Source of the DNA: Marthasterias glacialis
Lineage: Eukaryota; Echinodermata; Asteroidea; Forcipulatida; Asteriidae
DNA: 64,000 nucleotides
Reading direction: 5' to 3'
Assembly (NCBI GenBank): GCA_911728455.2
Contig: OU452228.1
Location: 3,286,001 to 3,350,000 of the forward strand
The notes under the pieces are model-generated. The model saw only the letters and a list, made by a program, of their open reading frames with translations, was not told the DNA's origin and ran no database searches. Positions 39,811 to 50,100 of this stretch are shown here, one piece after another; the first letter of the stretch is position 1, and every line of letters begins with the position of its first letter. Position numbers and translations under genes: made by a program.

Positions 39811-40440
39811 ATGAAAATTGCAAATTCTGTGATATATTTTTCTGTGATTCTGACATGATCTACAAGTGTCAACAAAATGTATAAAGAAAACGTATATATG
39901 TGTTATGATTCTGAATTATTTATTTACTACTTCTTCACTTCACTTCACCAAGTTGAGGGACTAATGATTACAGATTTTAAATTTCCTCTGCCAGAACAAA
40001 TTATTTTAAAGATCGATGCGTTGTCCAGACGGATTTCTTTCTACAAACGAACTTTTGTTTTGTTTTTGTTTACTTTTTGGAGGGGTACTTACTATTACCA
40101 ATCACCAGAAGATAAACATTAGCTGATTTATCTTTACATTAAATAAGTCTTCTTATAAAATTATAAACACTGAATTCAGATAAAATGTTTGTCACTATAG
40201 TGCCCCTTTTAATGCACGCTTTTACAGTATAACGGGTATCAAATTGAACATTCACTTTGGATAAAACATGAACTCATCGCAAAATACATAACATGAACTG
40301 CTTCTTTAACCCAACTCAGCAAAATTTATTAATTGCAATGATTACGAGTGTTGTAATGATTTAAAAACAAAACAAAAAACAAAAAAATACTTTGTTTAGT
40401 TTCAATCTAAAAGATTACTGTTTGCAAAGTTGATACTATT

Positions 40441-40700
40441 TAGGGGCGGTGGGGTTGGCGTAGTGGTATCTTTCCCTGGTTCGAGTCCCACCGGGGGCAC
40501 TATGTGGATTGAGCTTTTAGTCCCTACCCGATTGCGTGGGCTTTCCCCGAAATAATTCTCTGGGGCTCTCCTTCCACATCTAAAACTGAAACTTCCTTCA
40601 TAACGGTTATCTCTCCATTAGGGTTCTTGGCTAGTTATAGTGATTAAGTTCGCTTTTCTGAGAATCTTGGCTTCATAACCAGAATTAATAAATGAAACGA
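40441..40700 (+). mobile_element. tRNA-derived SINE lacking an anticodon arm
   Basis: Box A TGGCGTAGTGGTA and box B GGTTCGAGTCC lie only about 15 bp apart, so the anticodon arm has been lost. The head is followed by GTGGATTGAGCTTTTAGTCC, a GCGTGGGCTTTCCCC / CTCTGGGGCTCTCC core and a TTAATAAATGAAACG tail, the layout of a SINE with a conserved central domain. Confidence 0.65.
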
Positions 40701-40997
40701 AATTGAAACTAGTACCAATCTTCCTGTGAAATGTTTCCCTCTGAAATGGTGTCATCTTCGAGAAAACTACATTTGAATACCTCCAGAAATGCAACAGCTG
40801 ATTTAATTTGGAACAATCAAAATATAAACGTACACAATATAAACGTGCACACAGTCACTGAAAAATACAGTTGTTTTTCTTGAAAACGTGAACACTGTTT
40901 TTAAAGAAAATGTCACAGGTTGGTTTTTGGATATGCTTTGGAAACTGTGATTAGAATGAATGCTGTCTTCCAAAAACCAAATCAACAATTCTAAACT

Positions 40998-41275
40998 TTA
41001 ATATCTCCCTATGTTAAAAGTGTTATTGTCATCTAAATTTTGGTCAGCGTCATCAGTATCAGGTTCATCATCTGTTGCATCCAAATTGAGATTAGCATCA
41101 GGGCTTGCAGATGAGGCATCTGAGGTGGAGGCAGAGGCATCTTGAGGAGCTAAGATTCCTTTCTTCTTTGACTTAGGGTTGAGTTTCTGATATATGTATT
41201 TGAGGTACTTTTGTATTTCGGCCTCAACTTGTCCACTGTTGGCCTCTGATGTTGGGGCATTCCGTTGAACAGCAG
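40998..41275 (-). CDS. DUF4806 gene exon 7
   Basis: 278 bp, acceptor ATAG, stop TAA 40998-41000. It encodes the domain end (AAVQRNAPTSEA) and an acidic tail. Confidence 0.88.
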
Positions 41276-44200
41276 CTATGAAATTAAAAACAAAAGAACT
41301 ATCAGAAAGCTTAAGACTCAACTATTAAATTTCTTCATTTTGACTATTTGAGAAGGACCCCACTATGGGGCTTCATAACTCATTTGGTAGACAGCAGGTA
41401 CATTAATCCAAAGGTCTCTGATTCGAGTCCAGGTTCAGTCAATTGTTCCTAATTGCTTATATTTATTTAATTTTGACTGTTAAATTAAATCTGTTTCTGA
41501 AAAACCTGGGTCAAAATTTATAGTCTGTGAAATCAATGCTGGGACACTAACTACAAGGCATTATGGGTGGTGTGTAGCATTACACACACACTTTTACACT
41601 GCATGTATTCCGTGGTCTAACAATGATGTCACAAATCAGAAATTGTGCATGACAGGCATGGACTCAGTTTCTCAGAATCCGAGTTTTAGGACATCGCATA
41701 GAATGTAATTTTACACTTGTTAAAAATAGCAACCATTTTAACAATTGTGTTTTCTATTCTGGGTTATATACGAGCCATCAGAAACTCTTGAAATCTCCAA
41801 ATGTTTGTTTTCTTTCTGTCATCGCCCTTTAAGGTCTGCCAGAGTGATCTGATACATACCACAGATGAGTTTGATAATTTCTACATATCCAGAAAATCCT
41901 TTCTTGGGTCCTCTCTGTCCGCACCAGTTGTACTTGTTCGCCAGTTCCCTTGTGAGGAGTGTATTCAAAATCCTTTGAACTGTTTCGTGCAAGGTCACAG
42001 ACCCACTCTTCCTCAGGAATGCAACCTACAAAAGACAAGCATACTATCAAAGTTACTGCCATCACAAATCATTTACCAAGGGATGTGTAGCAGTGAGTGG
42101 TCCATGACAATGTAAACATGTACAGCATTGTGTTCCCACAATGGTTATGGATTCGTATTACCCGCATTTTTATGGCACTCTCAACATTTCTCAAGAAAAA
42201 CATCCATCATGTGACATGATGCATTTCTTATCGTTGATCTCGTTAAATCGTTTTTGTTAATGACAAAATATAAAAAAAAAAAAAAAAAAAAAGTGGCACA
42301 TTTTTCTTATAAATGGCTGTACAGGTATATTTTTATTTATTTATTTGTGTTAACTATATGAGCGTATTGTTTTGTGTTGACTGCCATCAACTGGAAACAA
42401 ATAAGCTAGTGCATATCCCATATGGTTAAACATAAGAATTATTGGTAATATTTTCTATTGGGATTGATATAAACCCATCCTCAGATTTTTCTGTTGACAG
42501 TTGAAAAATACGGTTGTACAGTCCTTTGTTCATAAATTCAGCTTGAACCCAAAATTTCAGTCTGTTGACACCCCTGGTATAGTGTATACCCTGTTGGTAT
42601 ACCCTATATCCGTAGCCACCGTCACATATAAGTAAGGCTTTCGAGCAAAGCAGCACCGTATATAAACGGATTATGATGCTATCATGGTATAACGAGATAG
42701 CCACCATAGCTTATAAGCGAGGCCGAAGTATCATGATAACATTCCCCATACTCTTCCAAATAACCCGTTCTAAATCCGCCTCGCTTATAAGAGTGGATGC
42801 TGTATCATGATACCATGATAGCATAATGAGAGGGTTTATAAGCAAGGCGGCTATGCTTGGGCGGCTCGCTTATAAGTGACGGTGGCTAGGCGAATGGGTT
42901 GGTTGGCATTATGAACGGGACAGAGAAACTGAGTGAAAGGGTCATACCATTTGTCGTCGGAAAACTGGGTCTCTCTTTAGATGCGCTTCTAAGCTGTCGA
43001 TATCCTCAACTCTATCAATAGGGAGTTGAATATCTTCAGGAAGGCCCTGAGCAGCTGTCTCATCCTCCAGTTGACGACCACGTAGCATTGACAAAATGTT
43101 CTTCAGGATCCTTCTGTTCTCCCTGACTTCCGCCTTGACTTCCTCAAGTTTGATGAGAGTTGACCTGTTTTCTGAAATAATAAGAAAATGCAAGGCTTAG
43201 AATTAAAATTAAATATGGCAAGGAATGTTGGGTTTTGAGAAAAAAAGTTCACAACATGAACTTACAATGGATATCCGAGGGCTTCTTAATTGGTCAATCT
43301 GTGAAATGAAATGACATGCTTACCATAAGCAGGGTGGTGAACAGGCGAAACAGATCGGGACCTGGCTGGTGGCGTGACTGCGATAGGAGTTTGAAATCTA
43401 GTGCTTGGTGACTGGGCCGGACTCTTTGGCTGACTTTGATATTGGTGGCCTGGTGACAGGAGTGGTGATGAGATACGTTGTCCAGATGATATAGATCGTG
43501 CTGGTACGGGTCTTACTATGGGTGGTGGCTGCACCATAATTTTTGACACCTTCTTTCGTTTTGGCTGCACATCATCATCATCGCTATCATCACTCTCCAA
43601 CTGAGCATATTTTGGATTTGGCCTACCAAAACAAGTTTACATGAAATTTTAATACCACGAACTTCAAAATACGCTTGAAATACTCATAATTTTACCTGAA
43701 GAACAAACTAAACAATCACTCACTTGTGTTTTGCTGATCAAGAGAATCTCATCTGAAACACAATTCTCTCTCTTCAACCCACAAAATGTATTTTGTGGGT
43801 TGAAGTATGAGGTCACCCAAACTCCCAAGTTTTAATAAGTATTTTTTGTTACCCATTTCAATACGACAAATCATGAAATTAAACAAAAACAGACAACAAA
43901 CACTTGATACTATGTTGAACAAGCACAGGCATGAGTGTCACTTAATGAGTAAGCACAAGCATTTTCAAATCAATTATCGGCGCTTCCTCTCCTCTTTACA
44001 AATATAATTGTCTGGAAAACTTGTAAAAAAATATATCAAAAATTTGCAGGGCTTAAATTGTAAGTCGGAAATAAAGAAAATGGTTTATGAGAAATTCAAA
44101 CCAAGAAATGGAACCGGGTAATGTTGGTTTCAGTCGTGTATTAGTACTCGGCACTGCCTTACTACATGTACAATGTACGACAGTTTACATGTGCACACTG

Positions 44201-45221
44201 TTTTGCTTTGAACCAGCTAGTCGTGTCCTTCTCTGGAAACCAGATAACCAGATGCCCCTTGTCGTTGTAGGGGTCGTCCCAACATCACCCTGAAATCATC
44301 CATCGAGTGTGAAACTGGTCTATGCGGTCCATCTCTCTCAAATACTATACTTGACAGGGACAGATTGTCGCAACTCATCAAGTCATCATGATAGTGAATG
44401 AACAAATGAATGAATGAATATAAGTAATTGCACTGTACATATACATGCAGTAATATGTAGTAAATAACACTCACTTCTTTGCTCGTTTCTTGGGTTGATT
44501 GTTGTCATCTGAGGGACAATCTGTGGTGTTTAGGTCTGACGTATCCATGGCCTCTGTGCATTTCCGCTCTGCTTCCTTATAATCATCTATAAAAGCAATT
44601 TAATGTGAAATTTGAAACATTTTTTGTTAGGCATTTTTTGCTCAAGAATTCTAAGTGAAGTTGCGTTACCAAAAACAAGTTTTTCATTTGGTCCGACTCA
44701 GATTTTATTGGCAAAATTGATTGCCATTTTTGTCAGTCATTCTAGGTAAAGTACAGTTACCATACACATTATTTTTTGTATTTATTTTGTTCAATGACCA
44801 AAATTTATACACAGACAGGAAAAAGAACGTTGGGAGAAACCTACAAAACCAGTCTTTTCAATAGTGCGTCCTGGTTTCAGCTTTGGTGAAGAGTGTCCCC
44901 AAGGACAGCACTTTGTATCTGTAATCCCTAGAAAAAAAATGGTTCATGATAACAATCAATGGAATTCACAATGGGTATTTAAAAAGTAATCATACCTGTC
45001 ATGAATAAAATCCGTACATTCCATTCAGTCCAAGAGTCTGAGTATGTTGCATCATGCAGAACGAGCTTTTTCACCGAGTCTTTGGATTTTGATGGCGGCC
45101 AATACACAGCACACTGATCAAAAGAACTATAATGGTGCAGCCATTTTGAAGCCACAACTTCCACTTGTCTCGGCTCAGTTTCAGTAAATTCCACTACTGC
45201 AATTTTTTTAGTGCATGCCAT
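40998..45221 (-). CDS. DUF4806-domain protein (whole gene)
   Basis: Seven coding exons on the minus strand (45221-44996, 44927-44841, 44586-44475, 43622-43324, 43171-42948, 42025-41860, 41275-40998) join in phase with GT-AG borders to 1392 nt, 463 residues plus stop. The N-terminal domain is KIAVVEFTETEPRQVEVV, SKWLHHY, CAVYWPPSKSKDSVKK, NVRILFMTG, as in many DUF4806 proteins. A low-complexity Ser/Pro and acidic middle carries an NLS-like PKRKK. A short coiled coil (LIKLEEVKAEVRENRRILKN) is followed by the C-terminal DUF4806 (TRELANKYNWCGQRGPKKGF, IIKLICAAVQRN). The tail is Asp/Ser-rich. The domain has no established function; a nuclear, possibly DNA-associated role is inference. No disabling mutation seen. 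Confidence 0.88.
41365..41440 (+). mobile_element. tRNA-like SINE head
   Basis: GGGCTTCATAACTCATTTGG (degenerate box A) and TGATTCGAGTCC (box B) at tRNA-like spacing, ending GGTTCAGTC to pair loosely with the 5' end. Lies in the last intron of the DUF4806 gene. Confidence 0.55.
41860..42025 (-). CDS. DUF4806 gene exon 6 (domain core)
   Basis: 166 bp, acceptor GTAG, donor GTATGT, phase 0 to 1. Carries VTLHETVQRILNTLLTREL and YNWCGQRGPKKGF, the diagnostic DUF4806 core. Confidence 0.9.
42613..42888. mobile_element. 276-bp MITE with TAGCCACCGTCAC ends
   Basis: The 20-bp ends TAGCCACCGTCACATATAAG (42613) and the inverse of CTTATAAGTGACGGTGGCTA (to 42888) differ at one base. An inner inverted pair (GATGCTATCATGGTATA / ATACCATGATAGCAT) continues the fold-back. 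It lies in the intron between exons 5 and 6 of the DUF4806 gene. Confidence 0.9.
42948..43171 (-). CDS. DUF4806 gene exon 5
   Basis: 224 bp, acceptor TCAG, donor GTATGA, phase 1 to 0. It encodes a coiled coil and the start of the C-terminal domain (PIDRVEDIDSLEAHLKRD). Confidence 0.88.
43324..43622 (-). CDS. DUF4806 gene exon 4
   Basis: 299 bp, acceptor GTAG, donor GTAAGC, phase 2 to 1. It encodes an acidic stretch (SDDSDDDD), an NLS-like PKRKK and a Ser/Pro/Gln-rich linker. Confidence 0.85.
44475..44586 (-). CDS. DUF4806 gene exon 3
   Basis: 112 bp, acceptor ATAG, donor GTGAGT, phase 1 to 2; encodes DYKEAERKCTEAMDTSD and a basic PKKRAK end. Confidence 0.75.
44841..44927 (-). CDS. DUF4806 gene exon 2
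   Basis: 87 bp, acceptor CTAG, weak donor GTTTCT, phase 1 to 1 (TDTKCCPWGHSSPKLKPG). The least certain exon of the gene; it is supported by preserving phase on both sides. Confidence 0.55.
44996..45221 (-). CDS. DUF4806 gene exon 1
   Basis: ATG at 45219-45221 (MACTKKIAVVEFTE); donor GTATGA, phase 1. It encodes the N-terminal KWL/YWPP domain. Confidence 0.82.
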
Positions 45222-45691
45222 ACCAACAAATTTTGAGATATGGGTACCTGTAATTTGAAAAACAACCTGGTGTGAAAACATTTAATTTTTTTTAAGCATC
45301 ACACATTCTACTATTTAAAAGTACACGGGTTACGGTACTGGAGAGTACAATTTTGGAAATATTTTCAGGGTGTGAAATAAACAATATATGATTATCTTAT
45401 TTCGCGCCTTGATTTTACTTGAGTGATATTATACGTAATAATTATGTATGTTGGCACATGTACAATATACATGTAATGTATAAATTTGTCTCCCTGACCA
45501 AACATCCCCTTTAAAAACTCATCCCAATAAAGGCAGATAGGTAAATAAACCCAATAGGTAGAAATGGCAGACTATATACTATAGAGAAAATTCTATAGAA
45601 TGAAGGGTTCTCCCTCATAACAAAAAGAATTTAATAGACGATAAAGAATGTTAGGAAAGAATGTTGAAAATTTTAAGAAACAAATCAATTT

Positions 45692-45895
45692 TCATTCTGA
45701 ATGCAAGAAAGGTACAGCTAAGTAGGTCTCACGGTCTTGCAGAGGAAGAAGTACTATTTTCCTTGTGATGTCTGATACTGGAGCAAACTTAATTGAATAA
45801 TTTAGTTCAGACTGCAATGAAATGCCAATCTCCTGAGAAGGAAGGGGGTACTCGAAAAAATCACTGTGTTTCTTGAAACTCTCAAACACGATGTA
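45692..45895 (-). pseudogene. C-terminal scrap of a protein gene cut by the 45.9-kb element
   Basis: The minus frame entering from the element border reads YIVFESFKKHSDFFEYPLPS, then SDITRKIVLLPLQ and YLAVPFLHSE, stop. It looks like real protein composition and vaguely resembles C-termini of uncharacterised invertebrate proteins. On the far side of the element a frame reading QCFSNIIKVFHY comes up to the border. I infer that the element may have inserted in an older coding region. Confidence 0.3.
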
Positions 45896-45921
45896 GGGTA
45901 TGTCCATTAATCAGGGGTCCA
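45896..45921 (+). repeat. left terminal inverted repeat
   Basis: GGGTATGTCCATTAATCAGG followed by GGTCCA. It pairs with 53586-53611 with one mismatch over 26 bp. Confidence 0.85.
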
Positions 45922-46090
45922 ATAGTGTGACACGAGTCCAAAATTTCAAAAAGCCATTTTTCTGATTTAAATTGTGTATTCTTTTCATGTATTATATGGA
46001 TTTTATAAAAAATAAACGGATGTTTGTGTTTAATGGATACATTAAAAAAATCAGCATATGCACTTCCCACCTACTGCATAAAATGACCAA

Positions 46091-46870
46091 TGCAACTGGG
46101 ACACCAAAATCATATGCAGTTTTATTTTACAGATGTGTACAGGTAGGTGCTGTTATGTTTTTAACTACATTTCACCTTGCTTTTAGATGATATTGAAGAC
46201 TGGCAAAGACTGGTGAAAATACTTTTTATCTTCTTGGGGAAAATCATACCATAATAACTCACAATTGCCCAAATTCCAAATTTTGTGCACTTTTTTTCAC
46301 AAATATTTTTATTGCAAAACACAGAACACTGAACATGCTTTCAAACACTTAAAACATCATATAATGTTTATCTTGACTTTTTTTACCTGAAACTTTTTAT
46401 TGCAACACCACAATTTCTTTTTATGGAGGCTGAAACATATGATGTCGCGTGCAACTGGGACACCAAAAAGTTTGGTGTCCCAGTTACATGCAACATGTCT
46501 CTAACTTTTTTGTGCAAGACAAACATATAACACATCAAATAACATGAAAATTATGTGTAATATTAATTGTGATGTTTCTGTAGCACTTCCTTTAAAGAGT
46601 TGTAAATATTCCTTTTCATAACTGCTAATACAAAATAATTGTGGGGAAAAGATACTTCACTTATACAAGTCATTTTCCTACTATTATACCGACATATTTT
46701 CTGTCAGGTTAACTTCAACTTTTACACATTTAATGGTCTGTGGACATGAACAATAATGTATAGAGTTTTACTTATTAAATTGAAGTTTTATTTGTTGCAC
46801 AAGGACAAAAATCATGAAGATGTTGCATGTAACTGGAGCACCAATATTTTTGGTGTCCCAGTTACACGCG
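46091..46870. repeat. left subterminal GGGACACCAAA motifs
   Basis: Copies at 46091-46110 (single), 46450-46492 and 46826-46870 (each an inverted pair with 2-3 bases between). Core: GCAACTGGGACACCAAAA or GTAACTGG-CACCAA. They may be transposase-binding sites; that role is inference. Confidence 0.8.
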
Positions 46871-46915
46871 ACATTGCCTCTGTTTTTTCTGGTACCCAAC
46901 TATAAGTAGTAATCA

Positions 46916-47140
46916 TCACTTCAGACTGTTGCTCTTTGCAATGTTGTTGAGTTCTCCAGCACTGAACTGGTACACCACCATCCGTTGATGTTGTCCCATC
47001 TGTGGTTCCGAAAGTGTAGCTACAAAGTCAGTCTGGGGATGGACGTGGATGTCAGCCTTCTCTGGCCAGAAGTAGCTCCCCACCGTGTTTCTCTTCATGA
47101 AGTTAACTTGGAAATTACCACCACCAAGGTTCTCCAGTAT
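46916..47140 (-). CDS. transposase-like gene exon 4 and stop
   Basis: 225 bp, acceptor ATAG, stop TGA. Encodes ILENLGGGNFQVNFMKRN, SYFWPEKADIHVH and LSEPQMG. The VxVNFM-x(n)-FxWP-x-x-x-D pattern is the usual C-terminal domain in related uncharacterised proteins. Confidence 0.85.
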   Translation of the reverse strand: MLENLGGGNFQVNFMKRNTVGSYFWPEKADIHVHPQTDFVATLSEPQMGQHQRMVVYQFSAGELNNIAKSNSLK

Positions 47141-50100
47141 CTATCAAATAAAACATTCCAAATAATAAAAATCACAATGCATATTTGTTTCAGAAAAAAA
47201 GCAGTTTATCTTTCAACAGCATAATCAGATTTTAATAAAAAATATTGATTCACAGGCTTTATGGTAGTGGTTAATCTAAAAAGTAAAGGTTAACACAAAA
47301 TTGTACATTTTGCAAGCAAAATTTAGAGAATATGCCTCATCTATTTTTTTACTGTCCGATTGTTTTACTGTCCGATTGTTCATCAGTTTTGGAAAGAGGT
47401 CAAATTATGGACAAGTTCCCTGTATGAATTTAATATTTCTTTTATTTCTTTCTTTTAATATTATTTTGTACTCACTGTAGCTATGTATATTACAGAAGGC
47501 CCAGAGCATGTCTTCTTCTTCCCACTCAATGGTTGAAACTTCACTGCAACGTATGATCCAACATCAAGTACAGGGGGTACTCTGGAGAGAAGAAATTAAA
47601 TTTATTATTTTTTTGAGATTCAGGAACTGACAAGAAGTCTTTAAAAGATATATTATTTTGTAAAACGTTCTTCAGAGTCCAGATTTCAAAATTCATGAAT
47701 CCCAAACCTCACCTTGGAACTTCCTTTGCCAAATCACTGGAGGACTCCTGCAAATTCACATCATCAGTGGGATCATCTGTGGCTGCCTCATCAACTCGGC
47801 TGTTCACATGCATTACATCACATTTGTTGTTGGTCTCATGGTGTCTATAATCCCCATCACTATCATGTAAGTCCATGCTATTAACTGCCTTGTCGGTGTC
47901 ATCACCTGTCTCACCACCTCTGTCATTTGCCTCATCATGTACCTCACTACCATTATCATCATCTGCTCTATCATCGATGTAGTCACCATCTTCACCTGAG
48001 TCGATGTCGTCACCACCTGCATCGTCGCCATCTTCATTTGAGTCCATGTCATCATCACCTACGTTGTCACCATCTTCACCCGAGTCGACGCCATCATCAT
48101 CTACCTCAACATCATCTGCCTTGTCCGCATCGTCATCAGTGTCATCAACTTTGTCACTCTCATCACCACCTGCCTCATCACTATCTTCATCTGAGTAGTC
48201 TCCATCATCATCTGCCTCAACATCATCTGCCTTGTCCGCATCGTCGTCAGTGTCATCAACTTTGTCACTCTCATCATCACCTACGTCGTCACCATCTTCA
48301 CCCGAGTCGACGCCATCATCAGCTGCCTCATCACTATCTTCATCTGAGTAGTCATCATCATCATCTACCTCAACATCATCTGCCTTGTCCGCATCGTCAT
48401 CAGTGTCATCAACTTCGTCACTCTCATTACCACCTGCCTCGTCACCATCTTTACTGGAGTCGATGCCATCATCACCTGTGTTGTCACCATCTTTACAAGA
48501 AGATAGCATGAAACAAAGTTTACATTTAATTTTGGTTGTCATAATTATTTGGTGTTGATTTGATTTGTAGCCTTTCTTGAGACATTATTAACTGTGATTA
48601 TACATTCATCTTGTGTTAGCCTTTTTCTTATTTTCATATAGCAACCGAGATTTTAGACCTATTCATTAGATCAACAATTTTGAGGGTACTTTTAAGTAAA
48701 AAACATTGAAGTAACACTTCAGGCTTAAAGAAGAGCTTTGTGGAAATGAAAGGGAAAATACCTTTAGAATTTGATGCACTTTTTCTGGTTTTCCTGATCA
48801 GGGTTTGAACTTTCCATTCCCCTACATGGTCTGCGTTGACGCACTGCCCATTTTCCTTCACACATGCTTCGCAAAAGCAGCTCAGCTCTCTTGTCTTGAT
48901 GGACTCTCCGCTGTCATCACCAGGATGAATACTGTGAAGTGACCGTGTTCCCTTTATTGTGTTAACTTGGCAGCGCTCCCGATCCCTTTTAATATCCTCA
49001 GAGTCAATGTAATAAAAATCCCTCCTGAAGTGTGTGCACTGACTTGTCTCCACTGTGTCTTTTACCAAAGAGCTTATACAAAATTCGTACAGCTGTCTCG
49101 CATTCCCTATAACAGCCACACCACACTTAACGGCTGAAGAAGCTTTACTTTTTACAACTGCCGATTCTCCATCCGAAGCACCTTTTCCATGGCGGGATCC
49201 GAAGTAGTTGTGGACAGTTGGAAAGTTGTAATCTGCTGAGGAAAATGCCACATCAGCTATTGGTCCAAACGATTTGTATTGTGAGGCACATCCGTCGGAA
49301 AAACGCACCATCTTTTTGATGTGCATGTTCCTCTTTTGGTGGAGGTGTGTTACTACCAAATCCATGTAGGTGTGGACAGCGTGGTAATCGTGTTTATTGT
49401 CTGGTGAAATGAAGACTGTTGACTCGCAGACCTTTTCACTGCACTCTGGTGTTTCGCAATGGTAGAAATTTACCACAGGATGCACCGTTACCTGGTTTCT
49501 AGTCCAATATGCTGACTGGGCTTCATCCTGGATAAAACAGGTGTAATTTTCTGCAAAGTCCCAAACATTTAGGACCCAGTTCTCAGGTAGGTTCTTCTTG
49601 ACATGATCATACTGTGTTGCCTGCCAATGCCAATTAAACAAATGCAGTGCATGTTCTTCAACTTCTTTCCGCAATTCCGCAAGCAGTTTTATCACAGTGC
49701 TATCCTCGATAGGTATCAAACCCTTTCGTTTCTTCCCGTTCTCCATCTTGATAACATCCCACTTCCGCCATATTATTGGCCTAGCCCTGTCTTCGATTGA
49801 TACTCCTGAGAAGTGTTCATCATATTTTACCATCCCACATTTATTGCAATCTCTCTTTACACACGACAGATTATAGAAATCAGACCCTTCTTCCTTGGTA
49901 CATAATGTCATCTTGACAAGACTGTGTCCATCTTTAACTCTTAAACCTTCATAACCTTCAGACTGCAACCGCTGATCCAACACAACCACCTTTAACCGTA
50001 TGTTCTCGCATCTTTCACACAGGCAACCTCTGTATTTTGCACTTCGGCTTGGTTTGACGTGGCGTGGCCGCAGCTTGCAAAAAATTGTACGACTTGTCTT

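Noticed and set aside
47927..48511. His-rich 194-codon plus-strand ORF
   Set aside because: Antisense of the Asp-rich exon (GAT/GAC codons read back as ATC/GTC and CAT/CAC); the minus strand has splice signals and phase.
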